Positions 1 through 7,563 of a DNA stretch of 64,000 nucleotides are shown piece by piece; positions within the stretch are counted from its first letter, which is position 1, and each line of letters begins with the position of its first letter. The translations under genes were made by a program, and so were the position numbers. Source of the stretch: Thiocystis violacea (GTDB lineage Bacteria > Pseudomonadota > Gammaproteobacteria > Chromatiales > Chromatiaceae); the NCBI RefSeq assembly GCF_016583565.1, contig NZ_NRRF01000004.1, positions 102,430 through 166,429 on the forward strand, written 5' to 3'. The notes beneath the pieces are model-generated. The model had not been told where the DNA came from and searched no databases. It was given only the letters and a program-made list of their open reading frames with translations.

Positions 1-1810
1 TCGTTGCACGCACCGCCTGGTTGAGCGAGGTCGCGTCGGCATGCGGAAGCGGGAGATACACCGCTCCCATCTCTTGCGCCAAATCGCGACCCTGCTGCTG
101 AGGTCGGGGTGAGGTGTCGATGACCAGCGCGGTGATCTCCAGCGCCCGCACGGCGCGCGCCGCGGACGTCGCCTCTTCCCCGGCTCGGGCACGACCGCCG
201 CTTCCGTCGCGAGCGACATTCGCCCGACCGTCCGTCATCACGATGAGCACCGGCGTGCCGCCCCGTCGCTGGATGGTGTCCGCGAGAATCATACCCAGGT
301 CGATGCCGGAGGCAAGCGGAGTGCCTCCGCCGCCAGGCAGGCCAGCCAGACTGCGCTTGGCGCGCACCAGCGAGCGGGTTGGCGGCAGCAGGATCTCGGC
401 CTCCTTGCCACGAAAGGCGACCAGGGCGACCTTGTCGCGCCGAACGTAGCAATCCGCCAGCAACAGCTCGACCGCGCCCTTGGCCTCGGCGAGACGGTGC
501 AGCGCGGAAGAACCGGAGGCATCGACGACGAAGATGGTCGTGGTCTCGGACTTGTGCTTGAAGCGGGTGATCCGGAAGTCGTCCTGACGCACCTCGATGC
601 GGGTCGAGTGCTGACCGAAGCGGGCGCGCTCCTCGCGACGCAGGCGCTGCCAGGGCGCCGCTGCGCGCAGGGTCTCGACAACGTTGAGACGCAGCCCGGC
701 GCGCGGCTCGCCACGCAGAACGCCCGCCGGACGACCGCGGTTCGGCGCATTCTGCACCGCGCCAGCCTTGCCCGTGGCGCGCGAGCGCGAGCGGCGCAAC
801 TTACCCATTTGAAGCTGAGCGAGCAGGCCGGCGGGAATGGCGGCCTGAGTCGCCTCCATGATCTTGTCTTCCAGCTCCTGCGGCTCTTGCTGCTCGTTGG
901 ATTGATTCTGCTCCTGGTCCGGCTCCTCCGGCTCGGGAGGCGGCGGCTCGGCGTCCGGCGGCGGCTCCATGGGTGGGAGCTGGGTCGCGCGGGGCGCGAG
1001 CACCAGCCTTCCGGCGACCGCCATGTCTTCCTCCGCAACCTCGGCGCGGTCTTCCAGCGCCGCGTGGGCGCAGGCGACTCGGGAGGCGAAGATGGACGCG
1101 CGCAGGGAAGGTATGCCGAGGGCGAGCGCAATCCCGCACAGGGCCTCGATCTGCTCTTCCTTGATGGTGACGGTGGCGAGCCGCCCGCGCGCGGCGAGGA
1201 TATCGTCGACGTCGTAATCGCAGGCGATCGCCTCGTGAACACGGATATAGGTCAGCTCGAGGTGGAAGGCGAGCCGGTCGAGCAGCGCATTCAGCAGCCC
1301 TTCGTCCTCACCGACGCCTTCGTCCATGGCGACGACAGCGAACTTGGAGGGCGTGCGCATGGCCAAGCCGTCGCGCTCCAGCACCACTTCGCCAGAATCG
1401 AAGGCCATGGTCAGACGGGCGGCCGTGCCTGCGGCGATGCGCTCGGCCATCGCCAGCTCGATGACCCCACCGTCGGCCTCGACCAGCAGACCGCGCTCGG
1501 CTACCGGACGACCGGCGCTCAAGGTCGCGGCCAGATCGAGACCGCCGAGCAGGCGTCCATCGGAGACATGCAGCGGGACACGCCGCATGGGCGTGCCCTC
1601 GGGCTGGAGGTCGCGCATGACGGAGAGCCATTGGTCACGCACCGGACCCGGCAGGGCACGCACGCAAACACCACCTGTACCGGCCGGATCGACGGTCATG
1701 AGGGCGGCGGCGAGGACGGCATCGTCCCAAGGAGAGGGACCAGGACCTGCCTGGCGCTGGACCGGTCCGCTGCCGTCGGCGACGGCGGGGTTCGGGCCTG
1801 CGGCACTCAT
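1..1810 (-). CDS. bchD: Magnesium chelatase subunit D, C-terminus cut by window edge
   Basis: Partner of BchI and BchH in inserting Mg2+ into protoporphyrin IX, the first committed step of bacteriochlorophyll synthesis. The reading frame is open from an ATG at 1810 to the left edge (about 603 codons). An AAA-like N-terminal part is followed by a Pro/Glu/Gln-rich acidic linker (around residues 275-315). After that comes a von Willebrand A/integrin-I domain with the metal-binding DASGS motif near residue 430 and a later TDGRANV segment, the usual BchD architecture. The start overlaps the bchI stop as ATGA, so the two are translationally coupled. Only the last part of the VWA domain lies outside the window. 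The call rests on domain order plus the adjoining bchI. Confidence 0.93.
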   Translation of the reverse strand, partial: MSAAGPNPAVADGSGPVQRQAGPGPSPWDDAVLAAALMTVDPAGTGGVCVRALPGPVRDQWLSVMRDLQPEGTPMRRVPLHVSDGRLLGGLDLAATLSAGRPVAERGLLVEADGGVIELAMAERIAAGTAARLTMAFDSGEVVLERDGLAMRTPSKFAVVAMDEGVGEDEGLLNALLDRLAFHLELTYIRVHEAIACDYDVDDILAARGRLATVTIKEEQIEALCGIALALGIPSLRASIFASRVACAHAALEDRAEVAEEDMAVAGRLVLAPRATQLPPMEPPPDAEPPPPEPEEPDQEQNQSNEQQEPQELEDKIMEATQAAIPAGLLAQLQMGKLRRSRSRATGKAGAVQNAPNRGRPAGVLRGEPRAGLRLNVVETLRAAAPWQRLRREERARFGQHSTRIEVRQDDFRITRFKHKSETTTIFVVDASGSSALHRLAEAKGAVELLLADCYVRRDKVALVAFRGKEAEILLPPTRSLVRAKRSLAGLPGGGGTPLASGIDLGMILADTIQRRGGTPVLIVMTDGRANVARDGSGGRARAGEEATSAARAVRALEITALVIDTSPRPQQQGRDLAQEMGAVYLPLPHADATSLNQAVRAT

Positions 1811-2907
1811 TCGCCAAACTGCTCCTGCAGCGCACGCTCGACGCGGCTGGTGGAGCCGGACTCGTCCAGCGGGTCGCGGCGCAGACGATGACGGAGCGCG
1901 GAGGTCGCGATCGCCTTGAGGTGCTCGACGGTCACTTCCCTGTCGCCCTGCAGGGCGGCCAGGCCGCGCGCGGCGCGAATGAGGGTCAGCTCGCCGCGCA
2001 GGCCGTCGGTGCCAAGCCTGATGCAGAGCTTGCCGGCCTCTTCCAGCGTCGCGTCCGGGACGACCACCTCGGGCAGGACCTCGCGCCCCTTCTCGATCAG
2101 GCGGCGGACCTTGCCGTCGTTGCGCTTCCACTTCTTGACGAAGGCGGTGGGATCGCGCTCGAACTCGTCGCGCAGCCGCACGACCTTCATGCGGGTCGGC
2201 AGATCTTGCGGGGTCTTGACCTCGACCGAGAGGCCGAAACGGTCCTGAAGCTGCGGCCGCAGCTCACCCTCTTCCGGGTTGCCGGAGCCGACCAGGACGA
2301 AACGGGCGGGATGGCGCACGCTCAGACCCTCGCGCTCGACCAGGTTCTCGCCGGAGGCGGCCACGTCGAGCAGGGAGTCGACCAGGTGATCCTCCAGGAG
2401 ATTGACCTCGTCGATGTAGAGGAAGCCGCGGTGTGCGCGTGCGAGCAGGCCGGGCTCGAAGGCCTTCTCGCCCTTGGTCAGGGCGCGCTCCAGATCCAGG
2501 GCGCCGATGACGCGGTCCTCGGTGGCACCGAGCGGCAGATCCACGACCGGCACGGGAACCTTGTGGCTCTTGAGCGCAACACCCTTATTGCGCTTGTCGC
2601 GGCAGTCGGCACAGAGGGCGTCGTCGCCCGCTCCTGGGTCGCAGTTGTAGGTGCAATCGACGGCCTGCATCTTAGGCAGCAGCGCGGCGAGTCCGCGAAT
2701 GGCGGTGGACTTACCGGTACCACGGTCACCGAAGACGAGAACACCGCCGATCGACGGATCGATGGCCGCGATCAGCAGGGAGCGCTTCATCTCCTCTTGG
2801 GCGACGACGGCGGAAAAGGGAAACGGGATGGGCATACGCGGCGGACCTGGTTGCTGTTGGTTCTGAGAGGCACTCTGGGCCTGTGAGCTCGGTAGCGTCC
2901 TGCTCAA
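1807..2907 (-). CDS. bchI: Magnesium chelatase ATPase subunit I
   Basis: AAA+ ATPase that forms a ring with BchD and drives Mg2+ insertion by BchH. At 366 aa it is slightly longer than the usual 330-350. Walker A GDRGTGKS lies near residues 60-67 and Walker B with following GFLYIDEVNLLEDHLVD near residues 150-165. The family-typical Cys-containing insert (YNCDPG ... CADC) follows the first helix. Homology begins around Met25 (MPIPFPFSAVV), so a start about 72 bases downstream of 2907 is possible. The Gln/Pro-rich first 24 residues carry no family signal. It is first in the bchI-bchD pair and overlaps bchD by four bases. I found no TGT-N12-ACA PpsR/CrtJ site upstream. Confidence 0.95.
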   Translation of the reverse strand: MSRTLPSSQAQSASQNQQQPGPPRMPIPFPFSAVVAQEEMKRSLLIAAIDPSIGGVLVFGDRGTGKSTAIRGLAALLPKMQAVDCTYNCDPGAGDDALCADCRDKRNKGVALKSHKVPVPVVDLPLGATEDRVIGALDLERALTKGEKAFEPGLLARAHRGFLYIDEVNLLEDHLVDSLLDVAASGENLVEREGLSVRHPARFVLVGSGNPEEGELRPQLQDRFGLSVEVKTPQDLPTRMKVVRLRDEFERDPTAFVKKWKRNDGKVRRLIEKGREVLPEVVVPDATLEEAGKLCIRLGTDGLRGELTLIRAARGLAALQGDREVTVEHLKAIATSALRHRLRRDPLDESGSTSRVERALQEQFGE

Positions 2908-3399
2908 CTCGCGCAGAGGCGCGTGGACGCCGGGAATTCGGGTTTAGCACAGCCATGAAGGCGGACTGCGCCAGGGGCACCTCAAATCAAGCCCGCGACC
3001 GTAGCGCCCATCAGCGAGCGAGGTCAAGCCTATTGTGTCAAATGGAGACGAAATCCGGGCGCGCGGCCATCGTTCGGGCTCGACGATCGCCCGAGGAAGG
3101 CGCCCCCGAGACATGCGGGGCACCGGCCTTTGCCTGGCGTCGAAGCCGCCATGGCGAGAGCGAGGGAGAGGCACGAGTGACCTCTGAGATCCGCCGCCCC
3201 GCGTCAGCCTTGGTCTTCGGCCGATGCGAGGGACATGCTAGAGTCGCCGCCCACGCGACAAGAATCCCAGCCGGCATGCAAGCGGCGACACCCCGACGAC
3301 GGACAGGCGCGCCCGGCTCTTGGCTCGCGAGCGCCGCGTTGAGGAACCCAGTCCGCGCCAAGGACAGCGACGTCCAGCCTGGTTTCGAATACCATCGCC
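2908..3399. other. Intergenic region between bchI and bciB, no gene seen
   Basis: Divergent spacer of about 490 bases upstream of bchI (leftward) and bciB (rightward). Open frames here have no recognisable domains and no ribosome binding site, so I treat them as chance. It presumably holds the promoters of both photosynthesis units, but no canonical PpsR/CrtJ palindrome was visible. Confidence 0.5.
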
Positions 3400-3418
3400 G
3401 CGCACAACGATAAGCAAC
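3400..3418 (+). promoter_or_regulatory. Leader motif shared with the Cache-protein gene
   Basis: GCGCACAACGATAAGCAAC lies 23 bases before a start codon with a Shine-Dalgarno. Almost the same sequence (two differences) occurs at 41588-41606, 20 bases before the Cache-domain gene. Role unknown; it could be a shared control element or a trace of a duplicated upstream region. Confidence 0.4.
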
Positions 3419-3441
3419 AGATCCACTGAGGAGAGCCCATC

Positions 3442-3513
3442 ATGCCTACCTTTTCGGCCGTCATGAACGCCACCGGACGGCGTGCGATTCCAGCTGGGGG
3501 CGTGCCCGCATGA
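3442..3513 (+). CDS. Possible 23-residue leader peptide before bciB
   Basis: ATG at 3442 is preceded by a good Shine-Dalgarno (TGAGGAGAG, 3427-3435) and opens a 23-codon frame whose TGA overlaps the bciB ATG (ATGA at 3510-3513). The peptide, beginning MPTFSAVMNATGRR, has no known domain. bciB itself has only a weak GGGGGC before its start. A plausible reading is a short upstream frame that couples ribosomes into bciB. It could also be a chance frame, with bciB translated on its own. Confidence 0.3.
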   Translation: MPTFSAVMNATGRRAIPAGGVPA

Positions 3514-4784
3514 GCGAGCTGGAGATCGAATACTCCACCACAGGTCCGTCCAAGGGTCTGGATACCATCTCCTTGCTGAGCAGCGACGACCGTCTCCAGG
3601 GCCGCCCGCTTCTCTGCAGCGATTGCGGCCTCTGCGACAGCGCCTTGAGCCCGCTGATGTCGAAGTCCTGCGTCTTCGTGCGCAATCAGACGCAAGAGAT
3701 CGAGCAACGTCTTCACGGCCGCAATCGACGCCCGGACGACGAGCTGCGCTTCGGCATCTTCCGCGCGCAATACGCCGCGCGCATGCGCCGCCCCAATCCC
3801 AAGGCCCAATGGTCCGGCATCGTCACCTCGCTGGGGGCGCGCCTGCTCGAGCAAGGGAAGGTCGACGCCGTCATCACCACGGGCGCGGCGCCCGGCACCC
3901 GCTTCAAGGCCGAGCCCATCCTCGCGCGCACCCCCGCGGAGGTTCTCGCGACAGCCGGCAACAAGCCTTGTCTGTCGCCCAACCTCAACCTCATCGACGC
4001 CGTCCGCGATCAAGGCATCAAGCGCCTCGCCTTCGTGGGCACCAGCTGCCAGGTCCATCAACTGCGCGCCGTCGAGGCCGAGCTAGGGCTCGAAAAGCTC
4101 TACGTCATCGGCATCCCCTGCAGCGACAACGTGACCTATCCGGATCTGGAGTACTTCCTGACCCAGATCTCACGCTCGCCAAAGACCGTCGTGCATCACG
4201 AGTTCATGCAAGACTTCAGCCTCTGGCTCCGTCACGAGGGCGGGCAGGTGGAGCGGGTCAACTATGTCGACTTCCCCATGGACAAGCTGCACGGCATCTT
4301 CCCGTCCGCCTGTCTCTCCTGTTTCGACTACCCCAACACCCTCAGCGACCTGAGCGTCGGCTACATGGGCGCGGAGCTGGGCTGGCAATGGTTGCTGGTG
4401 CGCACGCAGACGGGCGAGGAGCTGTTGGAGACCTTGCGGCCAGACCTGGAGTTCACGCAACTCACGGAAAGCGGCGATCGCTCCCGCGGCATGCCGCGCT
4501 ACATGGAGCGCCTGACCTTGCCGCCTGGCGCTAAGCGCCCGCCCTTCCTGATCCGCAAACTGGTCGCTCATCTCCAGCGCAAGAAGGGCACCAAGGGCTT
4601 GGAATTCGCTCGCGCCATCATCGAGATGAAGCTCCTACGTAACCTCAACTATGTGCGCAGCAAATTCGCCCGTTTCGAGTCGCGCGTAGTGCCCTATCAC
4701 GTCTACGAGACGCTCAAGCCTTACGCCGACCACTATGAGCAGTTGTTCGATCGACCGCTTGGGACCGTGACAGAGGAGCAGTGA
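3510..4784 (+). CDS. bciB: 8-vinyl (divinyl chlorophyllide) reductase, BciB type
   Basis: FrhB-family iron-sulfur flavoprotein that reduces the C8-vinyl group of divinyl (proto)chlorophyllide with ferredoxin in bacteriochlorophyll synthesis. At 424 aa it matches the family length. The N-terminal cysteines C36, C39, C42 and C54 (LLCSDCGLCD ... KSCVF) match the iron-sulfur ligand region. A FrhB N domain and then a FrhB C domain with GTSCQVHQL and GIPCSDN follow, and later SACLSCFDYPN supplies further cysteines. Neighbouring bchID supports the pigment role over the F420-hydrogenase or 7-hydroxymethyl-chlorophyll reductase roles of other members. The ATG at 3510 overlaps the stop of a possible leader peptide. 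Confidence 0.88.
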   Translation: MSELEIEYSTTGPSKGLDTISLLSSDDRLQGRPLLCSDCGLCDSALSPLMSKSCVFVRNQTQEIEQRLHGRNRRPDDELRFGIFRAQYAARMRRPNPKAQWSGIVTSLGARLLEQGKVDAVITTGAAPGTRFKAEPILARTPAEVLATAGNKPCLSPNLNLIDAVRDQGIKRLAFVGTSCQVHQLRAVEAELGLEKLYVIGIPCSDNVTYPDLEYFLTQISRSPKTVVHHEFMQDFSLWLRHEGGQVERVNYVDFPMDKLHGIFPSACLSCFDYPNTLSDLSVGYMGAELGWQWLLVRTQTGEELLETLRPDLEFTQLTESGDRSRGMPRYMERLTLPPGAKRPPFLIRKLVAHLQRKKGTKGLEFARAIIEMKLLRNLNYVRSKFARFESRVVPYHVYETLKPYADHYEQLFDRPLGTVTEEQ

Positions 4785-5086
4785 TCGCGATCCTGGCGCG
4801 CGCGGCGCTCGGAGCGGATGCGCACACCCGCGCTGGGATCCAAACGCCGCGGATTGACCGGTGTTCCCAAGATGGCCAGGCAATGCCCGCTGCAGGAAAC
4901 ACCACCGACACGCTCGGCGTGTACGGGCTCAGGCCAGGAGAAGGTGCCCTCGACCAGACAGATCGCCGTGCGGGTAGGCGGCAGAGGAGGAGTGCCGACG
5001 GGATTGCGGCCAGCTGGCTACGCCAAGGCGATCGCCGGCAGGGCCATGATGATGAGAATGATGAGTAACGCTTTCGACCGGTTCAT
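4733..5086 (-). pseudogene. Possible secreted small protein interrupted by an amber codon
   Basis: From ATG 5086, preceded by a GGAGAC ribosome-site-like sequence, the frame encodes a textbook signal peptide (MNRSKALLIILIIMALPAIA, then LA) and meets TAG at 5018-5020. The same frame then stays open for 94 more codons to 4733, including five cysteines. A CAG at the TAG position would give ALA-QPAG, a normal signal-peptidase site, so a single C-to-T change could have created the stop. Against this, the downstream part has a lower GC3 (roughly two thirds) than neighbouring genes, matches no family I know, and overlaps the bciB 3' end. It may be a pseudogene or coincidence. Confidence 0.3.
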
Positions 5087-5240
5087 AGGCGTCTCCGAGA
5101 ATGTGCGCTGACGGACACGGTTCGCGAGCTTCGCATGATTTCAGTGTAGAACGCCGGGGACACGCGTCCGGTGACCCGCGTCACAGAGTGGGAACAGCGT
5201 CTCCGCGGGCTGACGCTCACCGCCGAAGGAGCTGACTGTC

Positions 5241-6110
5241 GTGGAAACGCCTGAAACGCCACCCGCGCGACTTCGCAGGCTGCTGAGCAGCACGGAGCTG
5301 CGCATCATGCCCTGCTGCTTCGATGCCCTCTCCGCGCGCCTCATCGAGCGCGCGGGGTTCCCCCTCACCTTCATGAGCGGCTTCGCCGTCTCCGCCGCAA
5401 GGCTCGCCCTGCCGGACACCGGCCTGATCTCGGTGACCGAGATGCTCGACCAAGGCCGCAACATCTGCCAGGCGGTCGATATCCCGGTGATCGGCGATGG
5501 GGACACCGGACATGGCAACCCCGCCAACGTCCGGCGCACCGTCGAGCAGTATGCCGCCGCGGGCTTCGCGGGCATCATGATCGAGGACCAGCTCGCCCCC
5601 AAGCGCTGCGGCCACACGGGCGTCAAGGAGGTGGTCGATCGACAGGAGGCACGGCGGCGGATCCAAGCCGCGGTGACTGCGCGAGATCGCGGGGCGGATC
5701 TGGTGATCGTCGCCCGCACAGATGCGCGCAGCGCCGTCGGGCTCGATGAGGCCATCTGGCGCATGCAGGCCTTCGCCGACCTCGGCGCCGATATTCTCTT
5801 CCTCGAAGCCCCGCGCGACCTAGCCGAGATGGAGCGGTTTTGCCGAACCGTGGACGGCATCCGCATGGCGAACATGCTGGAGGAGGGCATCACGCCCGTC
5901 TTGCCGCCGGCCCAGCTCGCCGAGATCGGCTATCGCGTCGCCGCCTATCCCCTCACCTTGCTCAGCTCCGCGGTGCATGCGATGCAAGCGGCCCTCGACG
6001 ACCTCGCCGCCGGGCGCACCTGCAATCAGCGAGTCACCTTCGGCGAACTGCGTCAGATCGTCGGATTCGACGCCTACGATGACTTTCTGATGACCTCCGA
6101 GCCGGAGTGA
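5241..6110 (+). CDS. Isocitrate lyase / PEP mutase superfamily enzyme
   Basis: TIM-barrel enzyme of 289 aa that forms or breaks C-C (or C-P) bonds next to a carboxylate, using Mg2+. Visible motifs are the metal-loop DGDTGHGN (residues 86-93), EDQ, and the catalytic-loop KRCGH (121-125). The loop cysteine is the general acid of true lyases (methylisocitrate lyase, 2,3-dimethylmalate lyase, isocitrate lyase) and is replaced in PEP mutases and oxaloacetate decarboxylases, so a lyase is most likely. The start is GTG at 5241 with AAGGAG nine bases upstream. The gene stands alone, with no methylcitrate-cycle genes nearby, so the substrate is unknown. Confidence 0.8.
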   Translation: METPETPPARLRRLLSSTELRIMPCCFDALSARLIERAGFPLTFMSGFAVSAARLALPDTGLISVTEMLDQGRNICQAVDIPVIGDGDTGHGNPANVRRTVEQYAAAGFAGIMIEDQLAPKRCGHTGVKEVVDRQEARRRIQAAVTARDRGADLVIVARTDARSAVGLDEAIWRMQAFADLGADILFLEAPRDLAEMERFCRTVDGIRMANMLEEGITPVLPPAQLAEIGYRVAAYPLTLLSSAVHAMQAALDDLAAGRTCNQRVTFGELRQIVGFDAYDDFLMTSEPE

Positions 6111-6165
6111 CGCCCCACGCAGGATTGCGTCCCGCACGGAAGCCGTGGTGACTTCCTGAGCGCCG

Positions 6166-7446
6166 TTACTGCTGAACCGCGGCTTCGATCAAGCGGTAGT
6201 AGCGCGCGACAGGGAGAGGCAAGCGAAACTCGGTCGCATCCGCGGACGCCTTGACCAAGGTGCCCACCACGCGAAACGGGCCGATCGGACTCTCGGCCTG
6301 CTCCAGCTGGTAGCCCCCTAGCCTCAAGGCATGCGTCGAGAGCATCCAGCCCTTTTCATCCTTGATCATGGCATAGCCACCGTAAGGCCGTGCCAGCGGC
6401 TCGCCGATGAAGATGCCCTGGCCAGGCATGAGAACACTCTTCCAATAGGCCTCGATCAAGGTCGATCCCGTGACATAGGCCCCGATGAGCGTGACTGGAT
6501 CGGGAAACTTCGAGATGAAGTTGCAGGGCTCGACGACCGTCCCGTAGCTCCCGGTTGCGCCCGCCTCAAGCCAGCGCAAACTGCTCATCTGGCGACTGTC
6601 GGTCAGCTGCCCCCCAGTCGAGGTCAGGTGGTCCGCAACGGCCCCGGGCACGAACGCATTGGTTCGAATACCCGGCACATCGACAGCGCCCGTGAAGTAG
6701 AAGAGGACATCCGGGCGCCCCGTCAAAGACTCCGCCTTGATGGTTTCCACCTTGATCACGGATCCAAACGCCTTCGTCACCATCGGGTAGCCGCCAGCAC
6801 GGACATTGCGTGCCGTATCCGGTGTCTCGACCAGGTAGGCCGTCCCCGTCGGGCGACGCTCGTCCGATTGCACGCCCCGATCGATCAAGCGACGCACCTC
6901 ATCGAAGTCGCGCCCGGCGAGCGCCATGGTCGGCCTGAGACCGTAGTCGGTATCAGGCCGATCGGAGTCCGAGGCGAAGTAGGGGCTCGGGCGTGTCAAA
7001 CGGCACCCCTTGGCGCAATAGGATTCGTCATAGCCCACGGCGAAGGCCATGGTGATGGACAGGCACCCAACCCGATAAGGCGCGGGCCAGGTCAGCACAT
7101 AGGCCTGGACATCGGCCGGAGTCTGTCGACGAACCCTCTCGTAAAGCGTCTGAAACTCGACCGGATCCATCTTGGACTTGCCGGGCGCGAATGCGACATG
7201 AATGAGATGGCTGGCGGGAATGGCGCGTTTCGCACCATAGTAGCTCGCGACCCGCAGGCTTTGCGGATCGGAGTCATTGACAATGACGGCGATGTCCTCA
7301 GGCCCGAAGGCTTGCTTCGGCAAGGACACCACAGGTGGCGATGGCTCGAGATCGCCCGCTTGACAGAGCCCAGGGCAGGGCACGCAGGCAAGGAAGGCGG
7401 CGAGCAGCGCCGCCGCGCGCCCGCATCCGCCGCGGCGCCCGATCAT
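6166..7446 (-). CDS. TIGR03790 family exported protein of PEP-CTERM locus
   Basis: Exported protein of unknown function, typical of genomes with exosortase/PEP-CTERM surface-protein sorting. I place the start at the internal ATG at 7446, which gives a signal peptide (basic MIGRRGGCGRAA, hydrophobic core, cleavage near GLCQAG). A longer frame opens at 7563, but its first 39 residues are Arg/Ser-rich and unlike an exported N-terminus. The body shows the family traits AVIVNDSDPQSLRVASYY, HLIHVAFA and a late GSYGTVVEPC segment. The C-terminal 90 residues (GWMLSTHALRLGGYQLEQ onward) look like a small beta domain. It lies directly downstream of the PrsT-like gene. Confidence 0.72.
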   Translation of the reverse strand: MIGRRGGCGRAAALLAAFLACVPCPGLCQAGDLEPSPPVVSLPKQAFGPEDIAVIVNDSDPQSLRVASYYGAKRAIPASHLIHVAFAPGKSKMDPVEFQTLYERVRRQTPADVQAYVLTWPAPYRVGCLSITMAFAVGYDESYCAKGCRLTRPSPYFASDSDRPDTDYGLRPTMALAGRDFDEVRRLIDRGVQSDERRPTGTAYLVETPDTARNVRAGGYPMVTKAFGSVIKVETIKAESLTGRPDVLFYFTGAVDVPGIRTNAFVPGAVADHLTSTGGQLTDSRQMSSLRWLEAGATGSYGTVVEPCNFISKFPDPVTLIGAYVTGSTLIEAYWKSVLMPGQGIFIGEPLARPYGGYAMIKDEKGWMLSTHALRLGGYQLEQAESPIGPFRVVGTLVKASADATEFRLPLPVARYYRLIEAAVQQ

Positions 7447-7563
7447 GTCAAAGGCGAGCGCTCCAGACGGCATCGAGCCGCAGCGGCGCCGGTCAGATCT
7501 GCGTAACACCGAGACATGCACGGAACGGCCAGACGACTGTGCATGCGCGCCGCACTCCCGCAA

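Noticed and set aside
497..1891. Long plus-strand open frame across bchD
   Set aside because: Antisense shadow of a high-GC gene; low-complexity composition and no domain, while the minus strand gives a clear BchD.
2908..3441. PpsR/CrtJ (TGT-N12-ACA) operator between bchI and bciB
   Set aside because: No sequence with both half-sites at the right spacing was found.
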